The notes: generated by a model from the sequence alone, not told the origin. 64,000 nt of DNA from an uncultured Collinsella sp. (GCA_937937835.1 CALDBJ010000071.1:1-64000), one strand, 5' to 3'; counted from the first letter of the stretch, positions 8,671 to 17,497 are shown. A program made the numbers and translations.

Positions 8671-8724
8671 CAAACCTACCAAAAAGGGACAGGTTTATTT
8701 TGGCAGGTTTTATCTGGGCAAACA
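8671..8724. repeat. GGACAGGTTTATTTTGG intergenic repeat, copy 1
   Basis: The core AAAAAGGGACAGGTTTATTT, then GGCAGGTTTTATCTGGGCAAA, recurs near 61.5 kb in both orientations. It lies immediately upstream of the folate cyclo-ligase start. Function unknown. Confidence 0.7.
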
Positions 8725-8809
8725 CCCAAACCACCACACAAATCATCGCAAAGGGGGCAGCTCATGGACACCTTCGTGGGTTTTGACGAAGAGCAGGTGT
8801 TCGCGGCGG

Positions 8810-8950
8810 TTTGTCTCGATCTGTAACAGTAACTCGGCAAAATTGGACTTAGATGTTGCAGATTGAGACAAAGGGCCGGCGTCATCCGAAAACGTCTCGA
8901 TTTGTAACATCTGGAGCCGATATTGCCGCCTAGATGTTACAGATTTAGAC
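8810..8950. repeat. Tandem TTTGTCTC hairpins
   Basis: Two neighbouring imperfect hairpins share one sequence. The first has arms 8810-8828 (TTTGTCTCGATCTGTAACA) and 8854-8872 (17/19 paired). The second has arms 8894-8912 and 8932-8950 (16/19 paired, GTCTCGATTTGTAACATCT). Loops differ. No ORF crosses the region convincingly. It looks like a miniature intergenic repeat. Confidence 0.7.
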
Positions 8951-8999
8951 AAACTGGTGGGACGGGCTGAGCTGCCCCGCCCAAGCAGCGGCAAAAGAA

Positions 9000-9036
9000 A
9001 AGGTAGATTTTCGGGCATGTCCCAAAAATCTACCTT
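9000..9036 (-). terminator. Terminator of the M16 peptidase gene
   Basis: On the minus strand a 16-bp stem (AAGGTAGATTTTTGGG, 15/16 paired) with a 5-nt loop is followed by TTCTTTT, just after the peptidase stop. Confidence 0.8.
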
Positions 9037-9042
9037 GGTGCC

Positions 9043-12000
9043 TTAGCCCAGCAGGTCGATGACGTTAAAGCCGGCGTTGCTCTTGGCGATGACGTCTCGG
9101 CCGCCAAAGACGCAGGTGGGCGACTCGGCTGCGATGCGCGTCACGTCGGTGCCGAGCGAGCGCAGCTCACTGGGCGTGGCGGCGAGCATCTGGGCGCGGC
9201 GCTCCTCGCGTGCGTGCGGATCGAGCCCGGCCAGGTAGGTCGTGTTGCGGCGCTTGGTGAGCGCGTACGGCTTCACCGGTGCGTCCATACCGCTCACGCA
9301 GCTCACGATAAAGCCCTCAAAGGCGGCTTCGTCGGGCTCAAAGCTGCCGAGCCATTCGCCTGCGCGCGCCACACGCTCAATCGAGGGGTCGATTGCCGGG
9401 TCGCGGTAGGTGTAGAACGCCGTCTGACGCTCGCCTGCCGCACGGAATCCGCAGCCGTACGCGCCGCCCTTAACGCGGATTTCGTTCCACAGATAGTCGT
9501 AGGAGAGCGCGTTGGCGGCAACCGCCCAAGCGCCTGTCACGTCGATGCCCAGGCGACGCGGGTCACACGCGCTCGCCGCAAAGCAGATGTCGCTGGGGAT
9601 GATAAAAGCCTCGTGGCGGTCGCACGGCGTCGGCACCACGAGCGCGTCGCGGCCGGCATCGGCGCCGTCGCCAGCGCCCAGCCCCAGATCGCCCGCGGCG
9701 GCCCAGTACGCGTTAAAGTCCTCGTCGCTGCCGGTAAAGCTCGCCAGGCAGCCATCGGCCACAAAGATGCGGCCTGCCAGCTCGGCAAGCTTGGCGCGCA
9801 GGTCATCCAGGCGCTCGTCAAAGTGGTCGAGCAGATCGCGCAGGAACAGGTAGAAGTCCACGCCCGAAAGCTGCTCGCGCACCACGGCCGAAGGCGAACT
9901 GTAGCTCATAGCGCGACCGAGCGCCGCCGAGTGTCCGTTGTTGATAAAGCCCTGCTCAAGCCCAATGCGAATCTGCGTGAGCACGTCGCGCACGCGGTCG
10001 GCGTCGGCATCGAGCAAAAGCGTGCTCGACCACACCTCGTGCGGCAGGCTTGCCAGCGCATCGATCTTCTCGGACAGGGCGCCGGCGCTTACCAGCAGGT
10101 AGGGGCGCACACCGTCCACGTCGGGCTGGGTCATGACCTCGGTCGTAAAGCTCAAAAAGCCAAGCTTGCCGGCGAGCAAGTTGTCGAGCTCCTCGGCCGA
10201 GTGCTCGCTCGTGGGCAGCTGCTTGAGCAGGCGGCAGAGCAGCGTTACATAGGGCAGGTCCTCAAACGCGACGCAGCTCAGGTCGAAATACTGCATGGCG
10301 TAGGCCAGGCGGTTGGTGGGGATGCCGTGGCGCAGGCAGGGGATGGGCGCAGTCGTGTCCACAACGAGCGGCGGCTCGGGGCGCGCCTCGCCAATATCGG
10401 ATACACGCAGGCGCGGCAGCGTGGCCTTGTCCTCGGGCGTGTCCTCGGCTTCCTGCGCGGCACGCAGCACGGCCGTGCGCTCGACCACGTTGGCCAGCTC
10501 GGCATCGGTCATGGCATCGCGCTTGGCTGCCAGCTCGGCGGCCTCGGCACCCTCCGAACCCTCGGTGGCATCCACCGGCACCAGCTCGACCAGCGCCATG
10601 TGATCGTTCTGCAGCACCAGCTCGCGCAGCAGGCCCTCAAAGTAGCTGCCGTCCAGCTCGCCGCGCAGCTCCTCGTACACCGGGCCATACTTGAGCGCCA
10701 GCGTCGCAGCGTCGTCATCGTAGAGCCAGGTGCTCAGCGCATCACACGCAATGGCCACGCCGTCGGCGATGCCATAGTCGCGCTGGCGCAGGTCGTACTC
10801 GTTGCTGCTGATGATGGCCTCCAGGCGCTCGCGCGGAACGCCGTGCTCGCACAGGTCGCGGCAAGCGTCCTGGAATACGCGACGCAGCTCGCGCGCCACG
10901 CCGGGCTGCGCATTTTGCAGCATGATGAGCTCGTAGGGCTGCAGGCTCTCGGCCGCGGTATAGCTCACCACGTTGCCGCCCAGTCCGGCGGCAAGAACGG
11001 CCTTCTTAACCGGTGCCTCGTTGGAACCTAGCAGTGCCTCGAACAGGATGTCCGCCGCGATCGTGCGCTTGCGGTCGAGCGCGCTGCCCAGCACAAGGCC
11101 CAGGCCCACCAAGGCGTTCTCGGGTGTGGTGGCCATCTCGACGCGCTTATACTCGCAGGTCACGGGCGCCTGCACGCCCAGTGGATTGGGTGCCAGCGTG
11201 GACGGGTCCTCGCCGGCGGCAACGGCTGCGTCCATGCGGCGGCTTGCGGCGCTCGGCTGCGACAGGTAGCGCTCGTTCAAAAAGGATAACGCGCGGTCTA
11301 CGTCCAGGTCGCCGTAGAGCGTGATGTAGGAGTTGGAAGGATTGTAGTGGCGCGCGTGCGTGTCCAGGAACTGCTCGTAGGTGAGCGTGGGAATCGCGCG
11401 CGGGTCGCCACCGCTCTCGTGCGCATAGGCGGTGTCGGGATAGAGCGCAGCGTTGACGGCGTCGTCCAGCACGCTCATGGGGTCGGACAGCGCGCCCTTC
11501 ATCTCGTTGAACACCACGCCGTTATAGCGCAGCGTGCCCTCGCACAGGCTCGCGGAGCTGTCGCCGTCCTCGCCCTCGGCGCCCTCCGGCAGGTCCAGCT
11601 CGTAATGCCAGCCCTCCTGCTCAAAAATGGTGGGTTTGGTATAGATGGCCGGGTTGAACACCGCGTCCAGGTACACGTCCATCAGGTTGTACAGGTCCTG
11701 CTCGTTGGTGGTGGCAACGGGGTAGATGGTCTTGTCGGGGTAGGTCATGGCGTTGAGGAACGTCTGCATGGAGCTCTTGATCAGGTCCACGAACGGTTCC
11801 TTGACGGGGAACTTGGCCGATCCGCACAGCACCGAGTGCTCAAGAATATGGAACACGCCGGTGGAATCGGCCGGCGGCGTCTTAAATCCAATGGCAAAGG
11901 CCTTGTTTTCGTCGTCGCACGCGAGGTACAGCAGGCGAGCGCCCGATGCGGTGTGGCGCAGCACGTAGGCGTCCGAGTCGAGCTCGGGCACGGTCTCGCA

Positions 12001-12087
12001 GCGCTCGACGGCAAAACCGTGACAGATGGTACCGGGCATCAGCAGCGCGGCGGCAGCGGCACGCGGGTCGGTTGAGGTGGTGGGCAT
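9043..12087 (-). CDS. M16C-family zinc metallopeptidase (presequence-protease-like)
   Basis: A 1014-residue pitrilysin-fold peptidase. The inverted zinc motif HxxEH is H80-I-L-E83-H84, followed by SVLCGSAKFPVKEPF as in M16C (PreP/insulinase-like) enzymes. The third zinc ligand is probably the Glu in VVFNEMKGA, about 75 residues later. The second half repeats the fold in degenerate form with an Arg/Tyr substrate loop (KGGAYGCGF). Such enzymes degrade small peptides in a closed chamber. No signal peptide, so cytosolic. The start is the ATG preceded by AAAGGAG at 8 nt. A longer in-frame reading runs into the hairpin repeat and is rejected. Confidence 0.92.
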   Translation of the reverse strand: MPTTSTDPRAAAAALLMPGTICHGFAVERCETVPELDSDAYVLRHTASGARLLYLACDDENKAFAIGFKTPPADSTGVFHILEHSVLCGSAKFPVKEPFVDLIKSSMQTFLNAMTYPDKTIYPVATTNEQDLYNLMDVYLDAVFNPAIYTKPTIFEQEGWHYELDLPEGAEGEDGDSSASLCEGTLRYNGVVFNEMKGALSDPMSVLDDAVNAALYPDTAYAHESGGDPRAIPTLTYEQFLDTHARHYNPSNSYITLYGDLDVDRALSFLNERYLSQPSAASRRMDAAVAAGEDPSTLAPNPLGVQAPVTCEYKRVEMATTPENALVGLGLVLGSALDRKRTIAADILFEALLGSNEAPVKKAVLAAGLGGNVVSYTAAESLQPYELIMLQNAQPGVARELRRVFQDACRDLCEHGVPRERLEAIISSNEYDLRQRDYGIADGVAIACDALSTWLYDDDAATLALKYGPVYEELRGELDGSYFEGLLRELVLQNDHMALVELVPVDATEGSEGAEAAELAAKRDAMTDAELANVVERTAVLRAAQEAEDTPEDKATLPRLRVSDIGEARPEPPLVVDTTAPIPCLRHGIPTNRLAYAMQYFDLSCVAFEDLPYVTLLCRLLKQLPTSEHSAEELDNLLAGKLGFLSFTTEVMTQPDVDGVRPYLLVSAGALSEKIDALASLPHEVWSSTLLLDADADRVRDVLTQIRIGLEQGFINNGHSAALGRAMSYSSPSAVVREQLSGVDFYLFLRDLLDHFDERLDDLRAKLAELAGRIFVADGCLASFTGSDEDFNAYWAAAGDLGLGAGDGADAGRDALVVPTPCDRHEAFIIPSDICFAASACDPRRLGIDVTGAWAVAANALSYDYLWNEIRVKGGAYGCGFRAAGERQTAFYTYRDPAIDPSIERVARAGEWLGSFEPDEAAFEGFIVSCVSGMDAPVKPYALTKRRNTTYLAGLDPHAREERRAQMLAATPSELRSLGTDVTRIAAESPTCVFGGRDVIAKSNAGFNVIDLLG

Positions 12088-12224
12088 ATGCAGTCTCCTT
12101 TGACGCTCCAGCGGGGGCGAATCGAGTCGAATCCTCGAGAGTATACCCATATGGGGCCGCGACCCTGCGGCGAACTGGAGACGATGCCAGCGGATTGGGC
12201 GAAGGGCTCGCGTGCCCGCCGCAC

Positions 12225-12397
12225 GAGCGTGGAAAATTGGACACTCGCCAAACGAGAGTGGATATTCGGACGGACGAGCGAGGATTTCCGGATACCTATC
12301 GAACGAGAGTGGATATTTGGACGGAATTTGCCGCAAAAGCCCCAAAAACCGTCCAAATATCCACTCTCGATATCCGACCGTCCGAAAATCCTCGCTC
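12225..12397 (+). repeat. GAGCGTGG hairpin repeat, copy 3 (extended palindrome)
   Basis: Units at 12225, 12254 and 12276 are followed by a perfect 20-bp inverted repeat (GAGAGTGGATATTTGGACGG, 12305-12324, with 12349-12368). A full 22-bp unit in reverse orientation (12376-12397) can pair with the unit at 12276. This makes a larger nested palindrome than copies 1 and 2. It lies between the M16 peptidase start and the AlbA_2 gene leader. Confidence 0.85.
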
Positions 12398-12430
12398 GTC
12401 CATCACTCGCGTATCTCTCGTCCCTCATTC

Positions 12431-12486
12431 GTCTCTAATATGAGAGATGACAGGAAGATGAGAGAAAAATATGAGAGATAACTGAG
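12431..12486 (+). promoter_or_regulatory. 56-bp GAGAGAT repeat, copy 1, upstream of the AlbA_2 protein gene
   Basis: A 56-bp block with three GAGAGA(T) cores is repeated 165 bp downstream at 49/56 identity. The block starts with TCTCTAATATGAGAGA, a local inverted repeat. The DNA between the two copies is AT-rich and is the likely promoter region. Likely binding sites for the adjacent wHTH protein (inference). Confidence 0.55.
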
Positions 12487-12595
12487 CAGCAAAGAGACAG
12501 GCAATCATGGTATTGTCTCAATACTGATTGTTTTACCAGCAAAAACATGTTTAAATGAAACAGATGGCAGACATCTTATCTTTCATCTCTCACTT

Positions 12596-12651
12596 ATCTC
12601 TAATATGAGAGATAGCAGTAAGATGAGAGATAATTACGAGAGATAACTGAG
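12596..12651 (+). promoter_or_regulatory. 56-bp GAGAGAT repeat, copy 2
   Basis: Second copy of the block, ending about 57 bp before the start codon. Conserved parts are TCTCTAATATGAGAGAT, AAGATGAGAGA and GAGAGATAACTGAG. Just upstream, ATCTCTCACTTATCTC adds an inverted half. Confidence 0.55.
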
Positions 12652-12708
12652 AGACGAAGGAAATCTATTCGCGGCATTCTCCGCCGGGCCGAGCGAAAGG
12701 ACATGCAG

Positions 12709-14175
12709 ATGAACGAAAACGAGCTGACCGGTCTGCTCGAGTCTTTAAAGCGCATGGGCTCGGACGATCTTAACGTCGAGGTCAAGGAGAGCGCCACGAC
12801 GCTTTCCCGCGACGTATGGGAAACGGTTAGCGCATTCGCGAATACCGCTGGCGGAATTATCGTGCTCGGCGTGAGCGAGCGCGCGGGCTTTGTCCCGGTT
12901 GAGAACTTTGAGACCGAGAAGGTGCTCAACCAATTCGTAGCGGGCATGGGTGATGCCGGCGGTCGCGGAAAACTGGCCAATCCGCCCAAATACACCATTG
13001 AACGCGTGGAGCTCCAGGGCACCGTGGTTCTGGTCATCACGATTGAGGAGCTCGACCCGTCGAGCAAGCCTTGTTATGTCATAGAGCGGGGCGCTCAAGG
13101 CGGCAGCTACAAACGCATCGATGACAAAGATGTTCCGCTCTCGTCGACCGAGGTCCTGTCCTTGTCATCGTATGAACGGACGAGCCCCAGTGATCGCGAT
13201 GCAGTACCCGGCGCGGTCGCAGGCGATCTTGACGAGGCCCTGGTCGACCGCACGATAGAGCGTGCTTTCTCGCTGACACCCCGTGCAATGCGCGGCGCGC
13301 CGGACAAGAAAACGAAGCTGGAGCGCCTGAATTTCCTCGACTCCCAGGGCAATGTTACTAAGGCCGGGCTCCTGGCCGCGGGTGCCTATCCTCAGCAGTT
13401 CTACCCCAAGCTCTTTATCGACATGGCTGTCTATGCGGGGACCCGGAAAGGCACGGCGGGGTCGCTGAGGTTCATGGACCGCACGATCTGTGAGGGAACG
13501 TTGGGCGAGATGATCTCGGATGCCGTCGCGGCAGTCGCTAAGAATTTGCGGCGAACCTCGACGATCCAAGGCGTCTCGCGTGTCGACTCGCTGGAGATTC
13601 CCGAGGAGGTCCTGCGCGAGGCAATCGCCAACGCCGTAATCCACCGAGAATACGGAGATCGGTTCTGTGGGCAGTCGATCGCTGTTGACGTCTTTGATGA
13701 CCGTATCGAGGTGACGAACCCCGGCGGCCTATACGGAGGAAAGACTCGCGAGAACCTGTTTGACGGCAGCTCCCGATGTCGCAATGCGACGCTTGTGAAG
13801 CTCATGTCGCTTGTCCCATTGCCCGACGGTGCAGGTTCGCCGGCTGAGGGCAATGGCTCGGGCATCCCGATGATGATCGATGCCATGCGCGCGCATGGTC
13901 TGGCCGAGCCCCTGTTCTGCCCGGGGTTCGATCGGTTCAAAGTCGTACTTTACCGTTCAAAGATCGAGCCGGTCGATCATGGCGGGGGCTTAATTGTGAC
14001 GGCACTCAAACACTACGGCGAGCTGGGGACGCGTGAGCTGGCAGAACGTACGGGGCTTACGATTTCCCAGGTTAGGTCGCGCGTCAACGCGCTCATTGCT
14101 CAAGGCGAGCTTGAGCCCACGGCGCCGGCGACGAGCCGCAACCGCAAGTATCGACTGTCAGAGCGCGTGGAATAA
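12709..14175 (+). CDS. AlbA_2 domain / HATPase-like protein with C-terminal winged helix
   Basis: A 488-residue protein of the type often annotated as an RNA-binding or ATP-binding regulator. The N-terminal AlbA_2 (Schlafen-type) domain shows VEVKESATTLSRDVWETVSAFANTxGG and LGVSE. A GHKL-like region (about 300-410) has REAIANAVIHREYGDR and VTNPGGL. The C terminus (about 425-485) is a winged helix: GTRELAERTGLTISQVRSRVNAL. The ATG chosen has AGGA 7 nt upstream; another ATG two codons earlier is too close to it. The duplicated 56-bp blocks upstream suggest autoregulation. Its cellular role is unknown; relatives occur near defence and stress genes. Confidence 0.8.
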   Translation: MNENELTGLLESLKRMGSDDLNVEVKESATTLSRDVWETVSAFANTAGGIIVLGVSERAGFVPVENFETEKVLNQFVAGMGDAGGRGKLANPPKYTIERVELQGTVVLVITIEELDPSSKPCYVIERGAQGGSYKRIDDKDVPLSSTEVLSLSSYERTSPSDRDAVPGAVAGDLDEALVDRTIERAFSLTPRAMRGAPDKKTKLERLNFLDSQGNVTKAGLLAAGAYPQQFYPKLFIDMAVYAGTRKGTAGSLRFMDRTICEGTLGEMISDAVAAVAKNLRRTSTIQGVSRVDSLEIPEEVLREAIANAVIHREYGDRFCGQSIAVDVFDDRIEVTNPGGLYGGKTRENLFDGSSRCRNATLVKLMSLVPLPDGAGSPAEGNGSGIPMMIDAMRAHGLAEPLFCPGFDRFKVVLYRSKIEPVDHGGGLIVTALKHYGELGTRELAERTGLTISQVRSRVNALIAQGELEPTAPATSRNRKYRLSERVE

Positions 14176-14180
14176 ATGCG

Positions 14181-14229
14181 TTAGTGGACGAGGCGACCCA
14201 ATAATCGACCCTCGATTGGCGCCCACTAA
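14181..14229. other. Long imperfect hairpin after the AlbA_2 gene
   Basis: TTAGTGG...CCACTAA encloses a second inverted repeat CCAAT...ATTGG. No T-run follows. It may mark the transcript end between convergent genes. Confidence 0.4.
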
Positions 14230-14275
14230 GGCAAAGCGGTTGTTGCCCAGTCGACAGTGATGCTAAAGACTCGGC

Positions 14276-14767
14276 TTACGCCGGCATGGCCCCAAACCCG
14301 TCCATCAAGAACAGCCTAAGAACCAGCTTGATGACATATCCCGGTTTGACTTCAGCCGCGTCAAAGACGTGGCGCTCGGCGAGTTCGCTGCAGTATGCAT
14401 AGATGTCGCGGATAAGGTCCGCGCCCGAAAGCGTAAACATGTAGCCTGCGTCCGAAAGTGCATTGGGCGCGGCGGGCAACTTGGCCATGTGACAGAACGT
14501 TTGCAGGTCGGGCGCCATAACGTTCTGGTAGTCGAGGTGGCCGTTGGCATCCTGCGCGGCAAGCTCCAATTGGCGCACAAAATCCAGCGCCGCCGCTAAC
14601 ACAAAGCTCGGCGTAGGCGCATTGACGTCCTGAGTGGTCGCCACAAGCCTGCCCGCCGCCTGCGTGACAAGCCAAGCGACCTCGCGCTGGCAACGCACGG
14701 CCTTGCGCGTAACCGGCTTGATGGACGAAGAAGAAACGCTCCCCTTAGGCGGATTCGAAGCAGCCAT
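14276..14767 (-). CDS. Hypothetical protein, 163 aa
   Basis: Not recognised. A good Shine-Dalgarno (GGGAGGG, 5 nt before ATG) and GC-rich codon bias make it a real gene. The first ~25 residues are Ser/Lys-rich. The rest looks alpha-helical and soluble (REVAWLVTQAAGRLVATT, FVLAAALDFVRQLELAAQD, LIRDIYAYCSELAERHVFD). It has no signal peptide, membrane span or catalytic motif. The helical spacing recalls small HEPN-like or DUF proteins, but I cannot assign a family. It is isolated between convergent and divergent neighbours. Confidence 0.65.
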   Translation of the reverse strand: MAASNPPKGSVSSSSIKPVTRKAVRCQREVAWLVTQAAGRLVATTQDVNAPTPSFVLAAALDFVRQLELAAQDANGHLDYQNVMAPDLQTFCHMAKLPAAPNALSDAGYMFTLSGADLIRDIYAYCSELAERHVFDAAEVKPGYVIKLVLRLFLMDGFGAMPA

Positions 14768-14982
14768 AAGACCCTCCCATGAACGACCCGGCCCAACAAG
14801 CCCGGATGAAACACGTGCTACATCAGTATACAGGGAAGTGGGGTAGCGGGGTACAAGCGCGCCAGCGGCAAACCGAGAGCATCAACGATGTGCCGATCGC
14901 GGAATGAGATCTCGTAATAATTGACTCTCGGCCATATTATTGAGGGGCATGACTCGCGTTCGTATGGTTGTAGGTGCTGGCG

Positions 14983-16065
14983 ATGAACGACATTGACCTT
15001 GCTGTTCCGTTGATGGATGGACCAAGCTATGACCGCGCCTGCAGTCTCGTGCCTTCCGAATACGTTGAGGCATGGGAGTGGTTTCTGGGTGAGGAACAGC
15101 GCGACGGCGTTTGGACCAGCCTTCCGCACCACACCAAGGAAGATAGCCCTCAGTATCAGTACCGTTTGAGAATTGACTCGGACTTCTTTCCCGTAACGCG
15201 GGATTCAGGGATCTTCTGGCCGGGCCAGGATCGGGTGAAGCAAGATCCCAATAAGATCTTTGCGCTTTCGGTCCATAACTCTAAAAAGAGCTTCTACACC
15301 GATGTGCCTCCGCTCTATTTGGATGACGGTACGTGGGTCATTAAGTATTCGGTCCAAGCGCCAGGCGCCGTTGGTTCTCGAGACCAGAATTACAACCGTA
15401 AAATGCTCAACTGCATGGAATGTGGCGTCCCAGTCGGAGTCATATTTGCAACCGAGGTGGGCTATAAGGTGCTCGGCCTTGCGTTTGTTGAGCGGTTCGA
15501 GCCCGAAAACGGATGGTTTGTTCTGCACGGTCCTGTTCATAAAGGCGGACCGGACCCTCGTTTTGCGCCCGACATGAGTTATCTGAAGCACATACCCGTC
15601 GATATTGAGTTTGCCGGACAGGGTGTGACCGACGACGAAAAGGTCCGCTATGCGTTAAGGCGCGAGCGATTGGGGCAGCAATGGTTCCGCAAGCAGCTCG
15701 TTGCCGCCTATGATGGCCGTTGCGCGGTGTCGGACTGCGGCGTCAGCGAAGCTCTGGAGGCTGCACATATCGAGAATTACTCGGGACCCAAATCGCAGGT
15801 TGCCAGCAACGGTATTCTGCTTCGGCGCGATCTTCATTCCCTATTTGATGCTCACCTGATTTCGTTTGAGCCTGTTTGCGGCGAATATCGGCTGTGCGGA
15901 TCGTACCTGCTGGATAAGACCGACTACGCTTTCTTTGCGGGTGCGACGCTAAGGCAGCCGAATGAGCGTCAGTGGCGACCCGATACGGTGTTTCTTGAGG
16001 CCCATCGCATTGAGTTCGATCGCTCGGAAAAGAAGCGTGAAAAGGCGGGGCTTCTGCCGTATTAG
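14983..16065 (+). CDS. HNH endonuclease with N-terminal SRA-like domain (putative modification-dependent nuclease)
   Basis: About 360 residues. The C-terminal domain has a full HNH layout: RLGQQWFRKQLVAAYDGRCAVS, LEAAHIENYSG (first His), SNGILLRRDLHSLFDAHL (Asn and final His). The central region, FALSVHNSKKSFYTDVPPLY to VLGLAFVERFEPENG, has the feel of the SRA/YDG-like recognition domains attached to HNH nucleases such as McrA homologues that restrict methylated DNA. This N-terminal assignment is an inference. The start used is ATG; a GTG three codons upstream is possible. A single gene with no methyltransferase beside it fits a type IV restriction role. Confidence 0.72.
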   Translation: MNDIDLAVPLMDGPSYDRACSLVPSEYVEAWEWFLGEEQRDGVWTSLPHHTKEDSPQYQYRLRIDSDFFPVTRDSGIFWPGQDRVKQDPNKIFALSVHNSKKSFYTDVPPLYLDDGTWVIKYSVQAPGAVGSRDQNYNRKMLNCMECGVPVGVIFATEVGYKVLGLAFVERFEPENGWFVLHGPVHKGGPDPRFAPDMSYLKHIPVDIEFAGQGVTDDEKVRYALRRERLGQQWFRKQLVAAYDGRCAVSDCGVSEALEAAHIENYSGPKSQVASNGILLRRDLHSLFDAHLISFEPVCGEYRLCGSYLLDKTDYAFFAGATLRQPNERQWRPDTVFLEAHRIEFDRSEKKREKAGLLPY

Positions 16066-16187
16066 CGTATTTGGCTTTGGCATTCTTTGACGATCGTGTT
16101 GTTTGATCGGATCGCGTGGCGATGCAATCTCGCGCCCGCCCGCCGGTGCATGCTCTTCCTGATTTGTATAGCGAGAGGGGAGCGTGT

Positions 16188-16472
16188 ATGAGCTGGCGAG
16201 GCGATATTGCGATGGGGAAGTACGGAAAACTGCCGTGTGCCCTTATAGACAACAATATGTTTCCGAGCGTAGAGGTTGATTGCGGGTCGTTTGTCGTCAC
16301 CTGCCCTTGCTGCGGCTCGCAAATACCGTGTCTCGACATTCGGTTTATCGATGCGCGCGACAGACTCAGCGACGAAGTGAGAAAACGGACAGGCGTTCAT
16401 ATGCCGGTGTATCCGGAGAAATGCCCTGTTTGTGGCCTCGATATCGTGTACGACGCCGGCGACGAGGGATAG
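16188..16472 (+). CDS. Small zinc-ribbon-like protein, 94 aa
   Basis: The start is set by AGAGGGGAG 6-7 nt before ATG; a longer in-frame extension lacks such a signal. Two CxxC knuckles, CPCC (with a third Cys in GSQIPC) and CPVC, are separated by ~45 residues and would bind one zinc. Begins MSWRGD, ends acidic. No family recognised. It follows the HNH gene on the same strand at ~120 bp and may be co-expressed. Confidence 0.6.
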   Translation: MSWRGDIAMGKYGKLPCALIDNNMFPSVEVDCGSFVVTCPCCGSQIPCLDIRFIDARDRLSDEVRKRTGVHMPVYPEKCPVCGLDIVYDAGDEG

Positions 16473-16509
16473 GTGATGCGGAGGAGTTGGCTGTGAGTGT
16501 CTTTTGCCC

Positions 16510-17196
16510 CTACAAATAAATCCCCTCACCAAGCTGCTTATGGAACTCGGCGTGATGGTCGCGTGCCCAGGTAAAGAGCGCCTGGTCAAAGTCGGTACGC
16601 GTGGCCGGGACGCCAAAGACGCCGGCAACTTCGACGCGTATAAACTCCAGTGCCGGCAGCTTGTTGATGGCAGTGAGGGCAAACGGGGACGAGGGCTCCT
16701 CGAACAGATAGCGGCTGCCTTGCAGCGCGTCGCAACTGGTGCACGTGTTGCCGAGCGACGGGGCTTTGGAGGCTCGCGCGCCTACGGGCTTGTAGCCGCA
16801 GCGCTTAAGAAGGTAGTTGCGGATCTCGCCCGGCACGCAGCCAAGAGCGGGCACGATGGCGAGTGCGTTGGCGTTGGCCGTGTCGATGGCAATGTGCCCG
16901 GCTTCGTTGGGCGCGTGAGCGATGGCGATGCTCTCGTCGTTATCGGTTCGATAGGGAATGCCGAAGGCCGCGACCGAGGTCTCTTTGTGACACTTCCAGC
17001 ACTCGCGCTTGCCCAGTACTAGATATATATACGGCGCTGAGGGGTCGGATCGGTCAACGCCGGGCAGCCACTCGGCAAAGGGCTCGGGGTTGACGCCGCT
17101 GGGTACGTACCAGGTCTTTTTGGTCCGGTCCCATTTGGCGCCCAGCGCCTTGGCTTCTTCTTTGTGCGAAAAGGGGACATCGAGCTCGGTGCGCAT
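16510..17196 (-). CDS. DUF5710-domain protein with CxxC motifs
   Basis: A 228-residue protein. The N terminus MRTELDVPFSHKEEAKALGA, then KWDRTKKTWYVP, is the DUF5710 signature often found beside DNA primase or mobile-element functions. Next come ECWKCHKET and a later CTSC, possibly a zinc site, and a helical C-terminal part. I start at the ATG behind AAGGAG (5 nt spacer). The much longer upstream reading lacks a ribosome site. Function unknown. Confidence 0.7.
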   Translation of the reverse strand: MRTELDVPFSHKEEAKALGAKWDRTKKTWYVPSGVNPEPFAEWLPGVDRSDPSAPYIYLVLGKRECWKCHKETSVAAFGIPYRTDNDESIAIAHAPNEAGHIAIDTANANALAIVPALGCVPGEIRNYLLKRCGYKPVGARASKAPSLGNTCTSCDALQGSRYLFEEPSSPFALTAINKLPALEFIRVEVAGVFGVPATRTDFDQALFTWARDHHAEFHKQLGEGIYL

Positions 17197-17376
17197 GGCG
17201 GCTCCTTGGTGCTGCAGGTGCAAGTGGCTCAAGGATACCGCAGGGCGCAGACATCGCGGCGTTTTGTCGAGAAGTTGCGGTGCGGACTGATTGGTTATGC
17301 CGATGGATAGATCGGCAAGTAGATGGTCGGCTTTTGGCCAGTTGGGCGGTTGGAGCAGCCAGCGGATTTGGCGACA

Positions 17377-17414
17377 TAAAACAAAACAGCCCAGAGGACA
17401 TAGCCTCTGAGCTG
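17377..17414 (-). terminator. Terminator of the tRNA-Val gene
   Basis: On the minus strand, stem CAGCTCAGAGG / CCTCTGGGCTG with a 6-nt loop is followed by TTTTGTTTT. Confidence 0.85.
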
Positions 17415-17422
17415 CGAACATT

Positions 17423-17497
17423 TGGTGGGCGTTAGAAGATTTGAACTTCTGACCTCTTCCGTGTCAGGGAAGCGCTCTCCCCCTGAGCTAAACGCCC
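17423..17497 (-). tRNA. tRNA-Val (anticodon GAC)
   Basis: Minus strand: 7-bp acceptor stem GGGCGTT/AACGCCC, D-arm TAGCTCAGGGGGAGAGC, anticodon loop CTGACAC in stem TTCC(C)/GGAA, T-arm with GTTCAAATC, discriminator A and an encoded CCA. A complete cloverleaf. Confidence 0.95.

Noticed and set aside
12088..12345. N-terminal extension of the M16 peptidase to 1100 residues
   Set aside because: The extension translates the hairpin repeat; AAAGGAG before the ATG at 12087 marks the real start.
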